Positions 16,262-23,099 of a DNA stretch of 27,569 nt are shown here, one piece after another; within the stretch, counting starts at the first letter, position 1; the number at the start of each line of letters is the position of its first letter. A model generated the notes under the pieces. That model was not told the DNA's origin, searched no databases, and saw only the letters and a list, made by a program, of their open reading frames with translations. The translations under genes were made by a program, and so were the position numbers. The DNA is from an uncultured Brachyspira sp. (GTDB lineage Bacteria > Spirochaetota > Brachyspiria > Brachyspirales > Brachyspiraceae): NCBI RefSeq assembly GCF_934747485.1, contig NZ_CAKVGN010000042.1, positions 1 through 27,569 on the forward strand. Reading direction: 5' to 3'.

Positions 16262-16342
16262 TAAAAAATTACTCGCTTATAAGGCTATGGCAACTGACTC
16301 TGTCCGCCTTCGGCTAAGTTGCCATAGGCTCGTAATTTTTTA
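16262..16342. repeat. Large hairpin element, probable terminator after ribBA
   Basis: Two nested stems: outer TAAAAAATTAC (16262-16272) with GTAATTTTTTA (16332-16342), inner CTATGGCAAC (16285-16294) with GTTGCCATAG (16318-16327). The loop contains the CCGCCTTCGGC stem-loop. On the minus strand it follows the ribBA stop by six bases and ends in ATTTTTTA, so it can act as a terminator. It is bounded by a 26-bp direct duplication. Confidence 0.75.
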
Positions 16343-16347
16343 TTTTT

Positions 16348-17547
16348 TTAATCTAATATATGACCCATTCTTTCTTTTTTAGTTTGTAAATAAAATAAAT
16401 CATATTCTGTTGCTTCAATCTGTATAGGTATTCTCTCTTCTATTTCAAGTCCGTAATTCTCTAAATGCTTTATCTTCTCTGGGTTATTGGTCATTATTCT
16501 TATGCTCTTAATGCCCAATTTTTTTAGCATCTGATAAGCCTCATAATATTCACGCATATCATCTCTAAAACCCAAAGCCCTGTTAGCATCAACTGTATCA
16601 AGCCCTTTATCTTGAAGCTCATAAGCTTTTAGTTTATTAACAAGTCCTATTCCTCTGCCCTCTTGACGCATATAAACCATTACCCCTCTTCCTTCTTCAG
16701 CAATAGCACGCATAGCATAATTATACTGCTCTCCGCAATCGCATCTTCTTGAGCCTAATGCATCGCCTGTCAAACATTCTGAATGAACCCTACATAAAAC
16801 ATCTTCACCATCGCTGATATCTCCCATAGTAAGTACAACATGATGCTGTTTTGTTATTTTGTTCACGAATGTTAATATTTCAAACTCGCCGTATTTTGTA
16901 GGCATTTTAGCCTTAGCATAAAGCTCCATCAAATCTTCGTTTTTCTTTCTATAATCTATTAAAGCAGATACTGTTATCATTTTAAGATTATGTTTTTTAG
17001 CAAACTCAATTAAATCATTTTTTCTCATCATATCGCCGTCATCTCTCATAATCTCGCAGCATAAACCGCATTCTTTTAATCCTGCTAATCTCATTAAATC
17101 AACAGTAGCCTCAGTATGCCCCATTCTCACCAACACTCCGCCTTCTTTTGCAAGTAATGGAAACATATGACCAGGGCGTCTAAAATCTTCTGGTTTAGAA
17201 TTCTCATCAATCACTTTTAAAGCTGTGATAGACCTTTCAACTGCAGATATTCCTGTAGTAGTGTCAATATGGTCAATAGATACTGTGAAAGCTGTTTCAT
17301 GATTATCAGTATTTTTTGTAACCATTTGATTTAAATTTAACTTGTTTGTAATATCTCTGCTCATAGGCATGCATATTAAGCCCTTAGCATAAGTAGCCAT
17401 AAAGTTAATATTTTCTGTAGTAGCAAACTCTGCCGCACAGATTAAATCGCCTTCGTTTTCTCTATCTTCATCATCAGAAACAATGATTATCTTACCGTTT
17501 CTTAAATCCTCTAAAGCCTCATCAATAGTGCTGTAAACATTTTCCAT
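16348..17547 (-). CDS. ribBA: Bifunctional DHBP synthase / GTP cyclohydrolase II
   Basis: Supplies both riboflavin precursors: dihydroxybutanone phosphate from ribulose 5-phosphate, and the pyrimidine from GTP. 399 residues. The N-terminal RibB half has DDEDRENEGD (25-34) for metal and substrate, and GHTEATVDL. The C-terminal RibA half starts near 205 and has HSECLTGDALGSRRCDCG with the zinc cysteines, YMRQEGRGIGL, and DTVDANRALGF. Both active sites look complete. The last residues (KERMGHILD) are encoded by a stretch that recurs 122 bases downstream. There is an AGGAGAGTTT ribosome site before the ATG. Confidence 0.97.
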   Translation of the reverse strand: MENVYSTIDEALEDLRNGKIIIVSDDEDRENEGDLICAAEFATTENINFMATYAKGLICMPMSRDITNKLNLNQMVTKNTDNHETAFTVSIDHIDTTTGISAVERSITALKVIDENSKPEDFRRPGHMFPLLAKEGGVLVRMGHTEATVDLMRLAGLKECGLCCEIMRDDGDMMRKNDLIEFAKKHNLKMITVSALIDYRKKNEDLMELYAKAKMPTKYGEFEILTFVNKITKQHHVVLTMGDISDGEDVLCRVHSECLTGDALGSRRCDCGEQYNYAMRAIAEEGRGVMVYMRQEGRGIGLVNKLKAYELQDKGLDTVDANRALGFRDDMREYYEAYQMLKKLGIKSIRIMTNNPEKIKHLENYGLEIEERIPIQIEATEYDLFYLQTKKERMGHILD

Positions 17548-17602
17548 TTTAAACTCTCCTTTTATTTTTTTATCATATAGTAAAAATTTTTAATTTTAAT
17601 AT

Positions 17603-17665
17603 TTGCAGGGCTTTGCCCCGCACCCCAGTTCTTTTATTGGTATAAAAGAACCAAAAGAACTGCAT
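17603..17665. repeat. Hairpin repeat element C1 in the rib series
   Basis: GCAGGGC-ttt-GCCCCGC small hairpin followed by CAGTTCTTTT (17626-17635) paired with AAAAGAACTG (17653-17662), with TGCA at both ends. The layout is the same as in element C2 at 18461-18520. It lies in the 235-base gap between ribE and ribBA. It looks like a small non-coding palindromic repeat rather than a terminator, since no T-run follows on the minus strand. Confidence 0.75.
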
Positions 17666-17782
17666 TTTTGACACAATTCTATAGTATTCTATATTTAATA
17701 CATATTATCATTATACAAACTACTATAATTATGCTTTTTACAAAACGTAAACATTTTAGTATAAATCTCTAAAAACAATATT

Positions 17783-18424
17783 TTAAAACCCATTCTTAAA
17801 TAAGAACTCCATTGTGATATTAGATTTTTTACTGTCATTATTATCTTCTTTAAATGTTAAAAGCCTTTCAACATATTTGCCTATAACATCATTTTCTATA
17901 TTAACCTTGTCCCCTTCTTTTTTATAATATAACACAGTCTCTTTTAATGTATGCGGAATAAGGAATATAGAAAAAGTATTATCTGTTAAACTTGCAACCG
18001 TTAAACTTATACCATCAACAGCAACAGAACCTTTTTCTACAATGTACTTCATTAAATGTTTAGGTACTTCAATAGTAAGTATAATGGCATTGTCATCTTT
18101 CTTCATAGACTTAATGCTTCCCACTCCGTCAATATGTCCGCTTACTATATGCCCTCCAAATCTTCCGCTTAAAGTCATAGCCCTCTCAAGATTAACTTTA
18201 CTTCCATTTTTTAAACTTCCCAAATTAGTACGGTTCAAAGTCTCTTGAGTAACATCTGCATTAAATATTTTATTATCAAAATTAGACACAGTTAAACAAG
18301 TACCATTAACAGCAACGCTATCACCCAAATGCAAATCATCAAATATTTTGTTAGCCTCTATTGTGATAACTTTGCTTTGTACCGATTTAACAGTTCCTAT
18401 CTCTTCAACTATACCAGTAAACAT
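17783..18424 (-). CDS. ribE: Riboflavin synthase, alpha chain
   Basis: Dismutates two lumazine molecules to riboflavin. 213 residues with the expected internal duplication: MFTGIVEEIG starts barrel one (1 to about 87), with GDSVAVNGTCLTV. SGRFGGHIVSGHIDGVG starts barrel two, with KGSVAVDGISLTV in the matching place. NDVIGKYVERLL is the usual C-terminal helix. The last 20 or so residues, beyond the helix, are an extra tail. It lies 143 bases downstream of ribD, with element C2 between. Confidence 0.96.
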   Translation of the reverse strand: MFTGIVEEIGTVKSVQSKVITIEANKIFDDLHLGDSVAVNGTCLTVSNFDNKIFNADVTQETLNRTNLGSLKNGSKVNLERAMTLSGRFGGHIVSGHIDGVGSIKSMKKDDNAIILTIEVPKHLMKYIVEKGSVAVDGISLTVASLTDNTFSIFLIPHTLKETVLYYKKEGDKVNIENDVIGKYVERLLTFKEDNNDSKKSNITMEFLFKNGF

Positions 18425-18460
18425 TATTAAGTAATTTCCTTTTATTCAATTCAATTTATA

Positions 18461-18520
18461 ACTGGGGCTTTGCCCCAGACCTCAGTTCTTTTGGTGCCCC
18501 AAAGAACCAAAAGGACTGCA
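18461..18520. repeat. Hairpin repeat element C2 in the rib series
   Basis: CTGGGGC-ttt-GCCCCAG, then CAGTTCTTTTGGT (18483-18495) paired with ACCAAAAGGACTG (18506-18518). Sequence and layout match C1 at 17603. It sits about 40 bases before the ribE start, so it is part of the leader of that coding region in any ribD-ribE transcript. Confidence 0.8.
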
Positions 18521-18567
18521 ATTTATATTAATAATAATTATTATTATTTATTTAAAAATAATATATA

Positions 18568-19665
18568 TTAATACTTTAAATAATACTCCAAAAATAAATC
18601 ATCCTCTATCTTTGTTATACTACTTCCAATAAGCCTAATAGCGTTGTCAGGCTCTTCTATTCCTTCGCCTCCTATAGGGCTTTTTGCTTCAAAACCACCA
18701 AATATCTTTGGTGCTATATAAACTAAAGCCTTATTTACTAATTTTTCTTTTAATAAACTTGCATGCAAACTTGCTCCGCCTTCAACATACACACTGTCTA
18801 TCTCTTTTTCTTCTCCGAGTATTTTCATTAACTCTTTTAAGTTAACTCTTCTATTATCACTTTCTGTTTTTATTATCTCTACACCAAGCCCTTCAAGCTC
18901 TTTTATTTTTTTCTTATCATCACTCACAGTAGCTATGAAAGTTTTTATATCTTTTGCTGTTTTACAAATATTAGACTCTAAACTTATTTTTAGAGAACTA
19001 TCCAAAATTATTCTTATAGGATTTCTACTGTTTGGAAGTCTGCAATTAAGCATTGGGTTATCTTCTATTACAGTGTTTATTCCAACCATTATAGCAGAAT
19101 ACTTATTTCTAAACCTATGAGAATGCTCTCTTGTTTTTTCGCTAGTTATCCATTTTGATTTGCCGCTCACAGTAGCAATTTTACCGTCCATAGTCATAGC
19201 ATATTTCATCACAACAAAAGGTCTTTTATTAGCTATGTAGTAGAAAAAAACTTCATTTAACTTTCTACACTCCTCTTCAAGCACATTCACTACAACTTCA
19301 ATTCCAGCATCTTTTAATTTCTTTATGCCACCTCCTGCCACCTTAGGATTAGAATCCACACAGCCTATAATAACTTTTTTTAACCTATTTTTTATAATAG
19401 CATCAGCACAAGGAGGAGTTTTTCCATAATGAGAACAAGGCTCTAAAGTTACATATATTGAAGCTCCCTCCACATCTGCCCCTCTTTCCTTTGCATCTAA
19501 AAAAGCATTAATCTCAGCATGATTCTCACCATATTTTTTATGATATCCAATGCCTATAACTCTATCATCTTTCACTATAACAGCACCAACTAAAGGATTA
19601 GGATTAGTAAAACCTTCTCCTTTTTTAGCTTCCTCTATAGCCATTCTCATATATTTTTCATGCAT
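18568..19665 (-). CDS. ribD: Diaminohydroxyphosphoribosylaminopyrimidine deaminase / reductase
   Basis: Second and third steps of the GTP branch of riboflavin synthesis. 365 residues. The deaminase domain (1 to about 145) has the zinc motif NHAEINAF (His49, Glu51) and EPCSHYGKTPPC (Cys77, Cys86). The reductase domain (about 146-365) has YAMTMDGKIAT, SKWITSEKTREHSH, IMVGINTVIEDNPML and the NADPH-binding VYVEGGASLHASLL. It is the first gene after the FMN riboswitch and its terminator. The ribosome site before the ATG is weak (TTAAGAG). Confidence 0.97.
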   Translation of the reverse strand: MHEKYMRMAIEEAKKGEGFTNPNPLVGAVIVKDDRVIGIGYHKKYGENHAEINAFLDAKERGADVEGASIYVTLEPCSHYGKTPPCADAIIKNRLKKVIIGCVDSNPKVAGGGIKKLKDAGIEVVVNVLEEECRKLNEVFFYYIANKRPFVVMKYAMTMDGKIATVSGKSKWITSEKTREHSHRFRNKYSAIMVGINTVIEDNPMLNCRLPNSRNPIRIILDSSLKISLESNICKTAKDIKTFIATVSDDKKKIKELEGLGVEIIKTESDNRRVNLKELMKILGEEKEIDSVYVEGGASLHASLLKEKLVNKALVYIAPKIFGGFEAKSPIGGEGIEEPDNAIRLIGSSITKIEDDLFLEYYLKY

Positions 19666-19738
19666 AGTGTTAATACTCTTAAAAAATATTTATATTAATC
19701 TTTGGTATTTTTGTGGTAGGATACATTGAACTATAAAC

Positions 19739-19769
19739 AAAAAAACTCTAAATGTTTACACACTTAGAG
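19739..19769 (-). terminator. Riboswitch-controlled terminator (attenuator)
   Basis: On the minus strand CTCTAA (19764-19769) pairs with TTAGAG (19746-19751), followed directly by seven T. It lies about 35 bases after the FMN aptamer and about 75 bases before ribD, the usual place for the expression platform. A small competing hairpin, ATGTA-aac-TACAT, precedes it. Confidence 0.75.
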
Positions 19770-19804
19770 CATTATTTTTTGATATGTAGTTTACATTAAA
19801 AAAC

Positions 19805-19934
19805 ATCTTCTACCATCCAGACTTTAACTGTCGGTTTTGGAATTGCACCAAATCTGCCATTTTTGAATGCAAGAAACATCAAAAAGGCTCGCGGACTTTA
19901 CCGCCGGTATGGAATTTCACCTAGCCCCGAAGAT
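19805..19934 (-). ncRNA. FMN riboswitch (RFN element)
   Basis: Read on the minus strand, the conserved blocks of the FMN aptamer appear in order: ATCTTCGGGGCTAGGTGAAA, TTCCATACCGGCGGT, AAAGTCCGCGAGC, a variable stem, GATTTGGTGCAATTCC, AAAACCGACAGT, AAAGTCTGGATGGTAGAAGA. The first and last blocks form the closing stem. FMN binding should favour the terminator that follows and lower rib expression. One base differs from the usual GGTGAAATTCC in the second such block (GGTGCAATTCC). Confidence 0.97.
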
Positions 19935-19947
19935 TTATATATTAATT

Positions 19948-19975
19948 AGTATACACAATTTTTTTTTATTGTCAA
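19948..19975 (-). promoter_or_regulatory. Promoter of the rib transcript
   Basis: Minus strand TTGACA (19970-19975) and TATACT (19948-19953) with a 16-base spacer. Transcription would start near 19941, a few bases before the first aptamer stem. Confidence 0.8.
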
Positions 19976-19997
19976 GTTTTAAATATATTTGTTTAGA

Positions 19998-20345
19998 TTG
20001 TAAGGCAAAGCCCTGCAACAACTAAAATAAAGAAAGTTAAAATTTTTCAGTATATTCTAAAATAATTATATTTTGTTATATGATTATTTTATTCAACTTT
20101 TTCCAGTAGCTTACGCACCCATACCTAAAGATATTTCCTATAGTCGCAGCACTCCATTCGGTCGTAAAATAAGTGGGGGCACTTCGCATGGGGATAGTCC
20201 CAGATAGAAATAAAAACATAGAAAATAAATTTTTACAGATTTAAAAGTTTTCAATTTATATTAAAACAATAATTTTCTATAAACTTTTACCGCAGTTACA
20301 CGGTGTAGATTTCGTTAAAGACAAATCACTGCAAATATTTACAAA
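19998..20345. repeat. Dispersed intergenic repeat, copy A3 (diverged)
   Basis: The left part (TCAGTATATTCT, then TATTCAACTTTTTCC) matches the left flank of A1 at about 11708-11762. The right part (AAGTGGG, GGATAGTCCC, AATTTTTACAGA, TTAAAA) matches the right end of A2 at about 15345-15415. The conserved middle of A1/A2 is replaced by other sequence. It starts with a reduced form of the C element (GGCAAAGCCCTGCA). It fills the gap between the rib promoter and the end of sagH; 20346-20432 shows nothing else, and no terminator for sagH is obvious. Confidence 0.65.
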
Positions 20346-20432
20346 ATTCATTTTGACAAACTAAAATTATTTCAATATATAAAACATTTATTAAAAAATA
20401 ATTTATCAATAAGTTTTCAAACAAGCCTATTA

Positions 20433-21149
20433 TTATTTATCAACATATCTGAAAGTATTAACTGCAAGAATTAAAGCAATTATTAAACAAGCTAAAAGCA
20501 CTGCTAAACCAATAAAATATGACTGAAAATCAAAATAATAAGCTCCCCTAACAGCATTCAAAAAATACTGAAAAATATTTAATCTGCTTAAAAACTTCAC
20601 TACACTTGGAGCATTATACAAAGAATAATAACCGTCACTCAAAAACATAGAACCCATTAAAATAATATTATATAGTATGCTAGCAGTTTCATTATTTTTC
20701 ACCAAACTAGAAACAAAAAAGCTTATAAATATATAAACTAAAGATGCCGCTATAATTATAGGCAAAAACAAAAATATAGAAACAAAAGAAAACCCTAATT
20801 TAAAAAATAAAGCACAAGAAATAAATACAAACAAAGAGCTTATAATAGATATCATCACCCAAGCACAAGAAGAGCTTATAATATATTTGTATAAAGGAAG
20901 CGGAGTTACTTTAAGCAAATTATAAACGCCCCTTCTTCTTTGACTTAATACATTAAAACTCGTAGTCATAAAAGAATAAGCAAGCACGCTCACACAAGTC
21001 ATAGCAGTAAGTATATGAATAGTATAGCTTTCTGTATTAAATAATATACCCAATGCTATTATTGTAACTATTGGGAAGAATATAGACCAAAATATAAGGA
21101 AAGGGTCTCTTATAGCTTTTTTTATAGTAAGTTTAAATATCGTTTTCAT
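20433..21149 (-). CDS. sagH: ABC-2 type permease of the streptolysin-S-like cluster
   Basis: 238 residues, an integral membrane protein with about six helices: IFWSIFFPIVTIIALGILF near 19-37, then segments near 45-65, 95-115, 125-147, 158-172 and 210-233. The layout, with YNLLKVTPLPLYKYI as cytoplasmic coupling region after helix two, is that of ABC-2 export permeases. It should pair with the ATPase at 21336-22031 and export the modified SagA peptide. The streptococcal cluster has two larger permeases (SagH, SagI, about 370 residues each); here there is one short permease that would have to act as a homodimer. A repeat-filled gap of 186 bases separates it from sagG. Confidence 0.75.
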   Translation of the reverse strand: MKTIFKLTIKKAIRDPFLIFWSIFFPIVTIIALGILFNTESYTIHILTAMTCVSVLAYSFMTTSFNVLSQRRRGVYNLLKVTPLPLYKYIISSSCAWVMISIISSLFVFISCALFFKLGFSFVSIFLFLPIIIAASLVYIFISFFVSSLVKNNETASILYNIILMGSMFLSDGYYSLYNAPSVVKFLSRLNIFQYFLNAVRGAYYFDFQSYFIGLAVLLACLIIALILAVNTFRYVDK

Positions 21150-21179
21150 AATAATTTTTTAATATATATTTATAATTTT

Positions 21180-21305
21180 TTGTTGTTCTTTTCCCGTCTT
21201 ACACACTTAAAGGTACTCTCTTCGGTCGCCCTGAAGGACTTCTTTCAGTCGCGGTGCGGACTTCGTCAAAGAACCATATGAAGTACTACTACGGCGAAAG
21301 TGCAA
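21180..21305. repeat. Repeat-type sequence between sagG and sagH
   Basis: GTTGTTCTTTTCCCG matches the left edge of A2; TCTTCGGTCGC and GCGGTGCGGACTTCGTCAAAG match the right part of A1 (about 11922-11951). Internal duplications CGGTCGCCCTGAAGGACTTC / CAGTCGCGGTGCGGACTTC give a hairpin-rich stretch. It lies within an otherwise tight transporter pair and may reduce read-through into sagH. Confidence 0.55.
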
Positions 21306-21335
21306 GTATATAATTAATACTAAACAATACTAAAA

Positions 21336-22031
21336 TTAATAATTAGTAATATGCAAATAAACTTTCTCCAAACTGTCAAAATTATACTTCTTTAAAAGTT
21401 CTTCTTTGCTGCCCTTTTCTAATATCTCTCCTTTATATAAAAATACTATTTTACTCGCTATATCTTCTACCTCCTCCAAATCATGAGAAGTAAAAAGTAT
21501 AGTCTTATTGTTTTTAGCAAGCTCTAATATCATGTTTTTTATATTATATCTTTCTCTCGGGTCTAAACTTGATGTAGGCTCATCAAATATAAGTAAATCA
21601 GGGTTTTGCATAGTAGCTATCATTATAGCAAGTTTTTTCTGCTCTCCTCCTGAAAGCTTTATAGCAGGTGTTTTCGGATTAAGATTATATTTATTAAGAA
21701 TACTTTCTATTTCTTCATCACTCATCTTAATGTCATAAAGAGCTGAAAACATTAATATATTATCTTTTACATTGTATCCTTCAAAAAAAGGAGTGGATTG
21801 CAATTGAAGACCTATATGTTTTTTATAATCTTCTATATTAATTTTTAACTCACCCTTATCAGCTTTTAATATTCCTAATAATATATTAATTAATGTAGTT
21901 TTGCCGGAACCGTTTGGACCAACAAGTGCTATTACTTCGCCTTTATTTATATCTAAACTTACATTTTTTAGAATAATATTTTTATTAAACTTTTTTTCTA
22001 TATTTTTAGCACTTATTAATACTTCTTGCAT
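21336..22031 (-). CDS. sagG: ABC transporter ATP-binding protein of the streptolysin-S-like cluster
   Basis: About 231 residues, all ABC motifs present: Walker A GPNGSGKTT near 38-46, Q-loop LQLQSTPF, signature LSGGEQKKL, Walker B LLIFDEPTSSLD, switch histidine TSHDLEEVE. It powers the permease encoded next to it. I take ATG at 22031 as the start; a TTG nine bases upstream (22040) is possible. A near-consensus promoter lies at 22065-22093, so sagG-sagH can be transcribed apart from the synthesis genes. It is shorter than streptococcal SagG (about 307). Confidence 0.88.
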   Translation of the reverse strand: MQEVLISAKNIEKKFNKNIILKNVSLDINKGEVIALVGPNGSGKTTLINILLGILKADKGELKINIEDYKKHIGLQLQSTPFFEGYNVKDNILMFSALYDIKMSDEEIESILNKYNLNPKTPAIKLSGGEQKKLAIMIATMQNPDLLIFDEPTSSLDPRERYNIKNMILELAKNNKTILFTSHDLEEVEDIASKIVFLYKGEILEKGSKEELLKKYNFDSLEKVYLHITNY

Positions 22032-22064
22032 TAAGACCAACTCTATTTGATAAAAACTATAATT

Positions 22065-22093
22065 ATTAAAACAACATATATTAAAAATGTCAA
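22065..22093 (-). promoter_or_regulatory. Promoter of sagG
   Basis: Minus strand TTGACA (22088-22093), 17-base spacer, TTTAAT (22065-22070). The transcript would start near 22058, about 27 bases before the ATG. Confidence 0.65.
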
Positions 22094-22104
22094 TACATAT
22101 AAGC

Positions 22105-22129
22105 CCGCTGCATCATAACAATGCAACAG
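22105..22129 (-). terminator. Hairpin after sagA
   Basis: Minus strand CTGTTGCAT and ATGCAGCGG form a nine-base stem (two G-T pairs) around a seven-base loop, 34 bases after the sagA stop and just before the sagG promoter. The T-tract after it is poor, so it may protect the 3' end or give partial termination rather than full termination. Streptococcal sagA is also followed by a partial terminator. Confidence 0.45.
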
Positions 22130-22162
22130 ACATACAAATTTATTATAAAAAATTATAATAAA

Positions 22163-22285
22163 TTAATTGTTAGTTGTAGTTGTTACATTAACACAACAAG
22201 AACAGCAACATCCTCCAGGAGTCAATACCGCAGATTGGCTCTTTAAAGAACATGTTGTGCGTACTTTTGAAGAATATTTAATCAT
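22163..22285 (-). CDS. sagA: Streptolysin-S-like precursor peptide (TOMM precursor)
   Basis: 40 residues: a leader of about 25 residues (MIKYSSKVRTTCSLKSQSAV, LTPGG) and a core of 15 (CCCSCCVNVTTTTNN). Streptococcal SagA and its clostridial and listerial relatives share a proline-glycine leader end directly followed by a cysteine block such as CCCSCC, then V/T/S residues; the match here is close though the core is shorter. Cys26-28, Ser29, Cys30-31 and Thr35-38 are candidates for conversion to thiazoles and oxazoles; cleavage is expected after Gly25. AAAGGAG stands eight bases before the ATG and a promoter lies at 22312-22340. Its place between sagF and the exporter genes supports the call. 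An extra Cys12 in the leader is unusual. Confidence 0.9.
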   Translation of the reverse strand: MIKYSSKVRTTCSLKSQSAVLTPGGCCCSCCVNVTTTTNN

Positions 22286-22311
22286 ATAAATAACTCCTTT
22301 AGATGTATTAT

Positions 22312-22340
22312 ATTAAACTCTTTAATAGTTTTAATATCAA
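22312..22340 (-). promoter_or_regulatory. Promoter of sagA
   Basis: Minus strand TTGATA (22335-22340), 17 bases, TTTAAT (22312-22317), with a TATAAT overlapping a few bases downstream. Transcription would begin near 22305, about 20 bases before the start codon, leaving just the ribosome site. An imperfect hairpin (ACTC-tc-TTT / AAAGAGT) covers the promoter. A separate promoter would let the precursor be made in excess over the enzymes. Confidence 0.6.
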
Positions 22341-22358
22341 AGAGAGTAATACCAATTT

Positions 22359-23099
22359 TTATGAATATATTCCCATATTTTCAAACTGACCAAAATAGTA
22401 TATTGTAAAAAAAACATTGGCCAATATTGGTGCAATTAAACTATTAGTATATTCAAAAGAAATAGCATTAATAGCTGTAATAATAAAACAAGAAACTATA
22501 AAAATTAAAGCCCCTTTGAAATTATTAAGCCTAAGCATTTCTTCAAAAGAAAATAGCAGAGCAACTGCAAGAATTATAAAAAATAAATTAAACTCTTGAA
22601 ATTGACTTTTAACAGCTAAATATATTACACCATTAAAAAATAAACATTTAATTACGCTTGCTAATAATATTAAAGTCCACTTTTTATTATTTCTTGAAGA
22701 ATATAATAAATTAATAGGAGCAGACGATAATATATTATTAAATATAACATTTGTTTTTATATTTTTATTAAATAAACTTATAATTGCTAATATTATTTCA
22801 AAAGCAGAAATAAGAGCAAAAATATTAATAAAAACATAAACAATATATTTTCTTTCTATAAGTAAATATAATAAAATATTTTGTTTTTGCAAAAAACTAA
22901 TAATAATTGCAAATATAATTATAAAAAACCAATATATATAAGTGCTTATATAAATATAAATATCATCATAATCTTTTTTAGAATAATTCATAATATTAAA
23001 ACATAAGTTATTTATGATATTTTTATAATTTAAAAATTTGATTATAGTTCCTAATATAAAGCATATTACAATATAAGGCATTAGTTTTAAAAATATCAA
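22359..23099 (-). CDS. sagF: Membrane protein SagF-like
   Basis: 246 residues, strongly hydrophobic, about six to seven membrane helices (near 6-23, 52-72, 83-108, 140-160, 168-185, 195-212, 220-240). SagF has no assigned activity in any cluster I know. Length is close to streptococcal SagF (about 227), and position right after SagE matches that cluster. The start is most likely TTG at 23099: GAGAGGA lies six bases before it and the codon overlaps the sagE stop as TTGA, so the two are translationally coupled. The first ATG (23081) has no ribosome site. Confidence 0.7.
   Translation of the reverse strand: MIFLKLMPYIVICFILGTIIKFLNYKNIINNLCFNIMNYSKKDYDDIYIYISTYIYWFFIIIFAIIISFLQKQNILLYLLIERKYIVYVFINIFALISAFEIILAIISLFNKNIKTNVIFNNILSSAPINLLYSSRNNKKWTLILLASVIKCLFFNGVIYLAVKSQFQEFNLFFIILAVALLFSFEEMLRLNNFKGALIFIVSCFIITAINAISFEYTNSLIAPILANVFFTIYYFGQFENMGIYS

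Noticed and set aside
22163..22285. Metallothionein-like or zinc-binding small peptide because of the cysteine cluster
   Set aside because: Adjacent cysteines right after TPGG, with YcaO, dehydrogenase and docking genes upstream, fit a TOMM precursor much better than a metal-binding protein.
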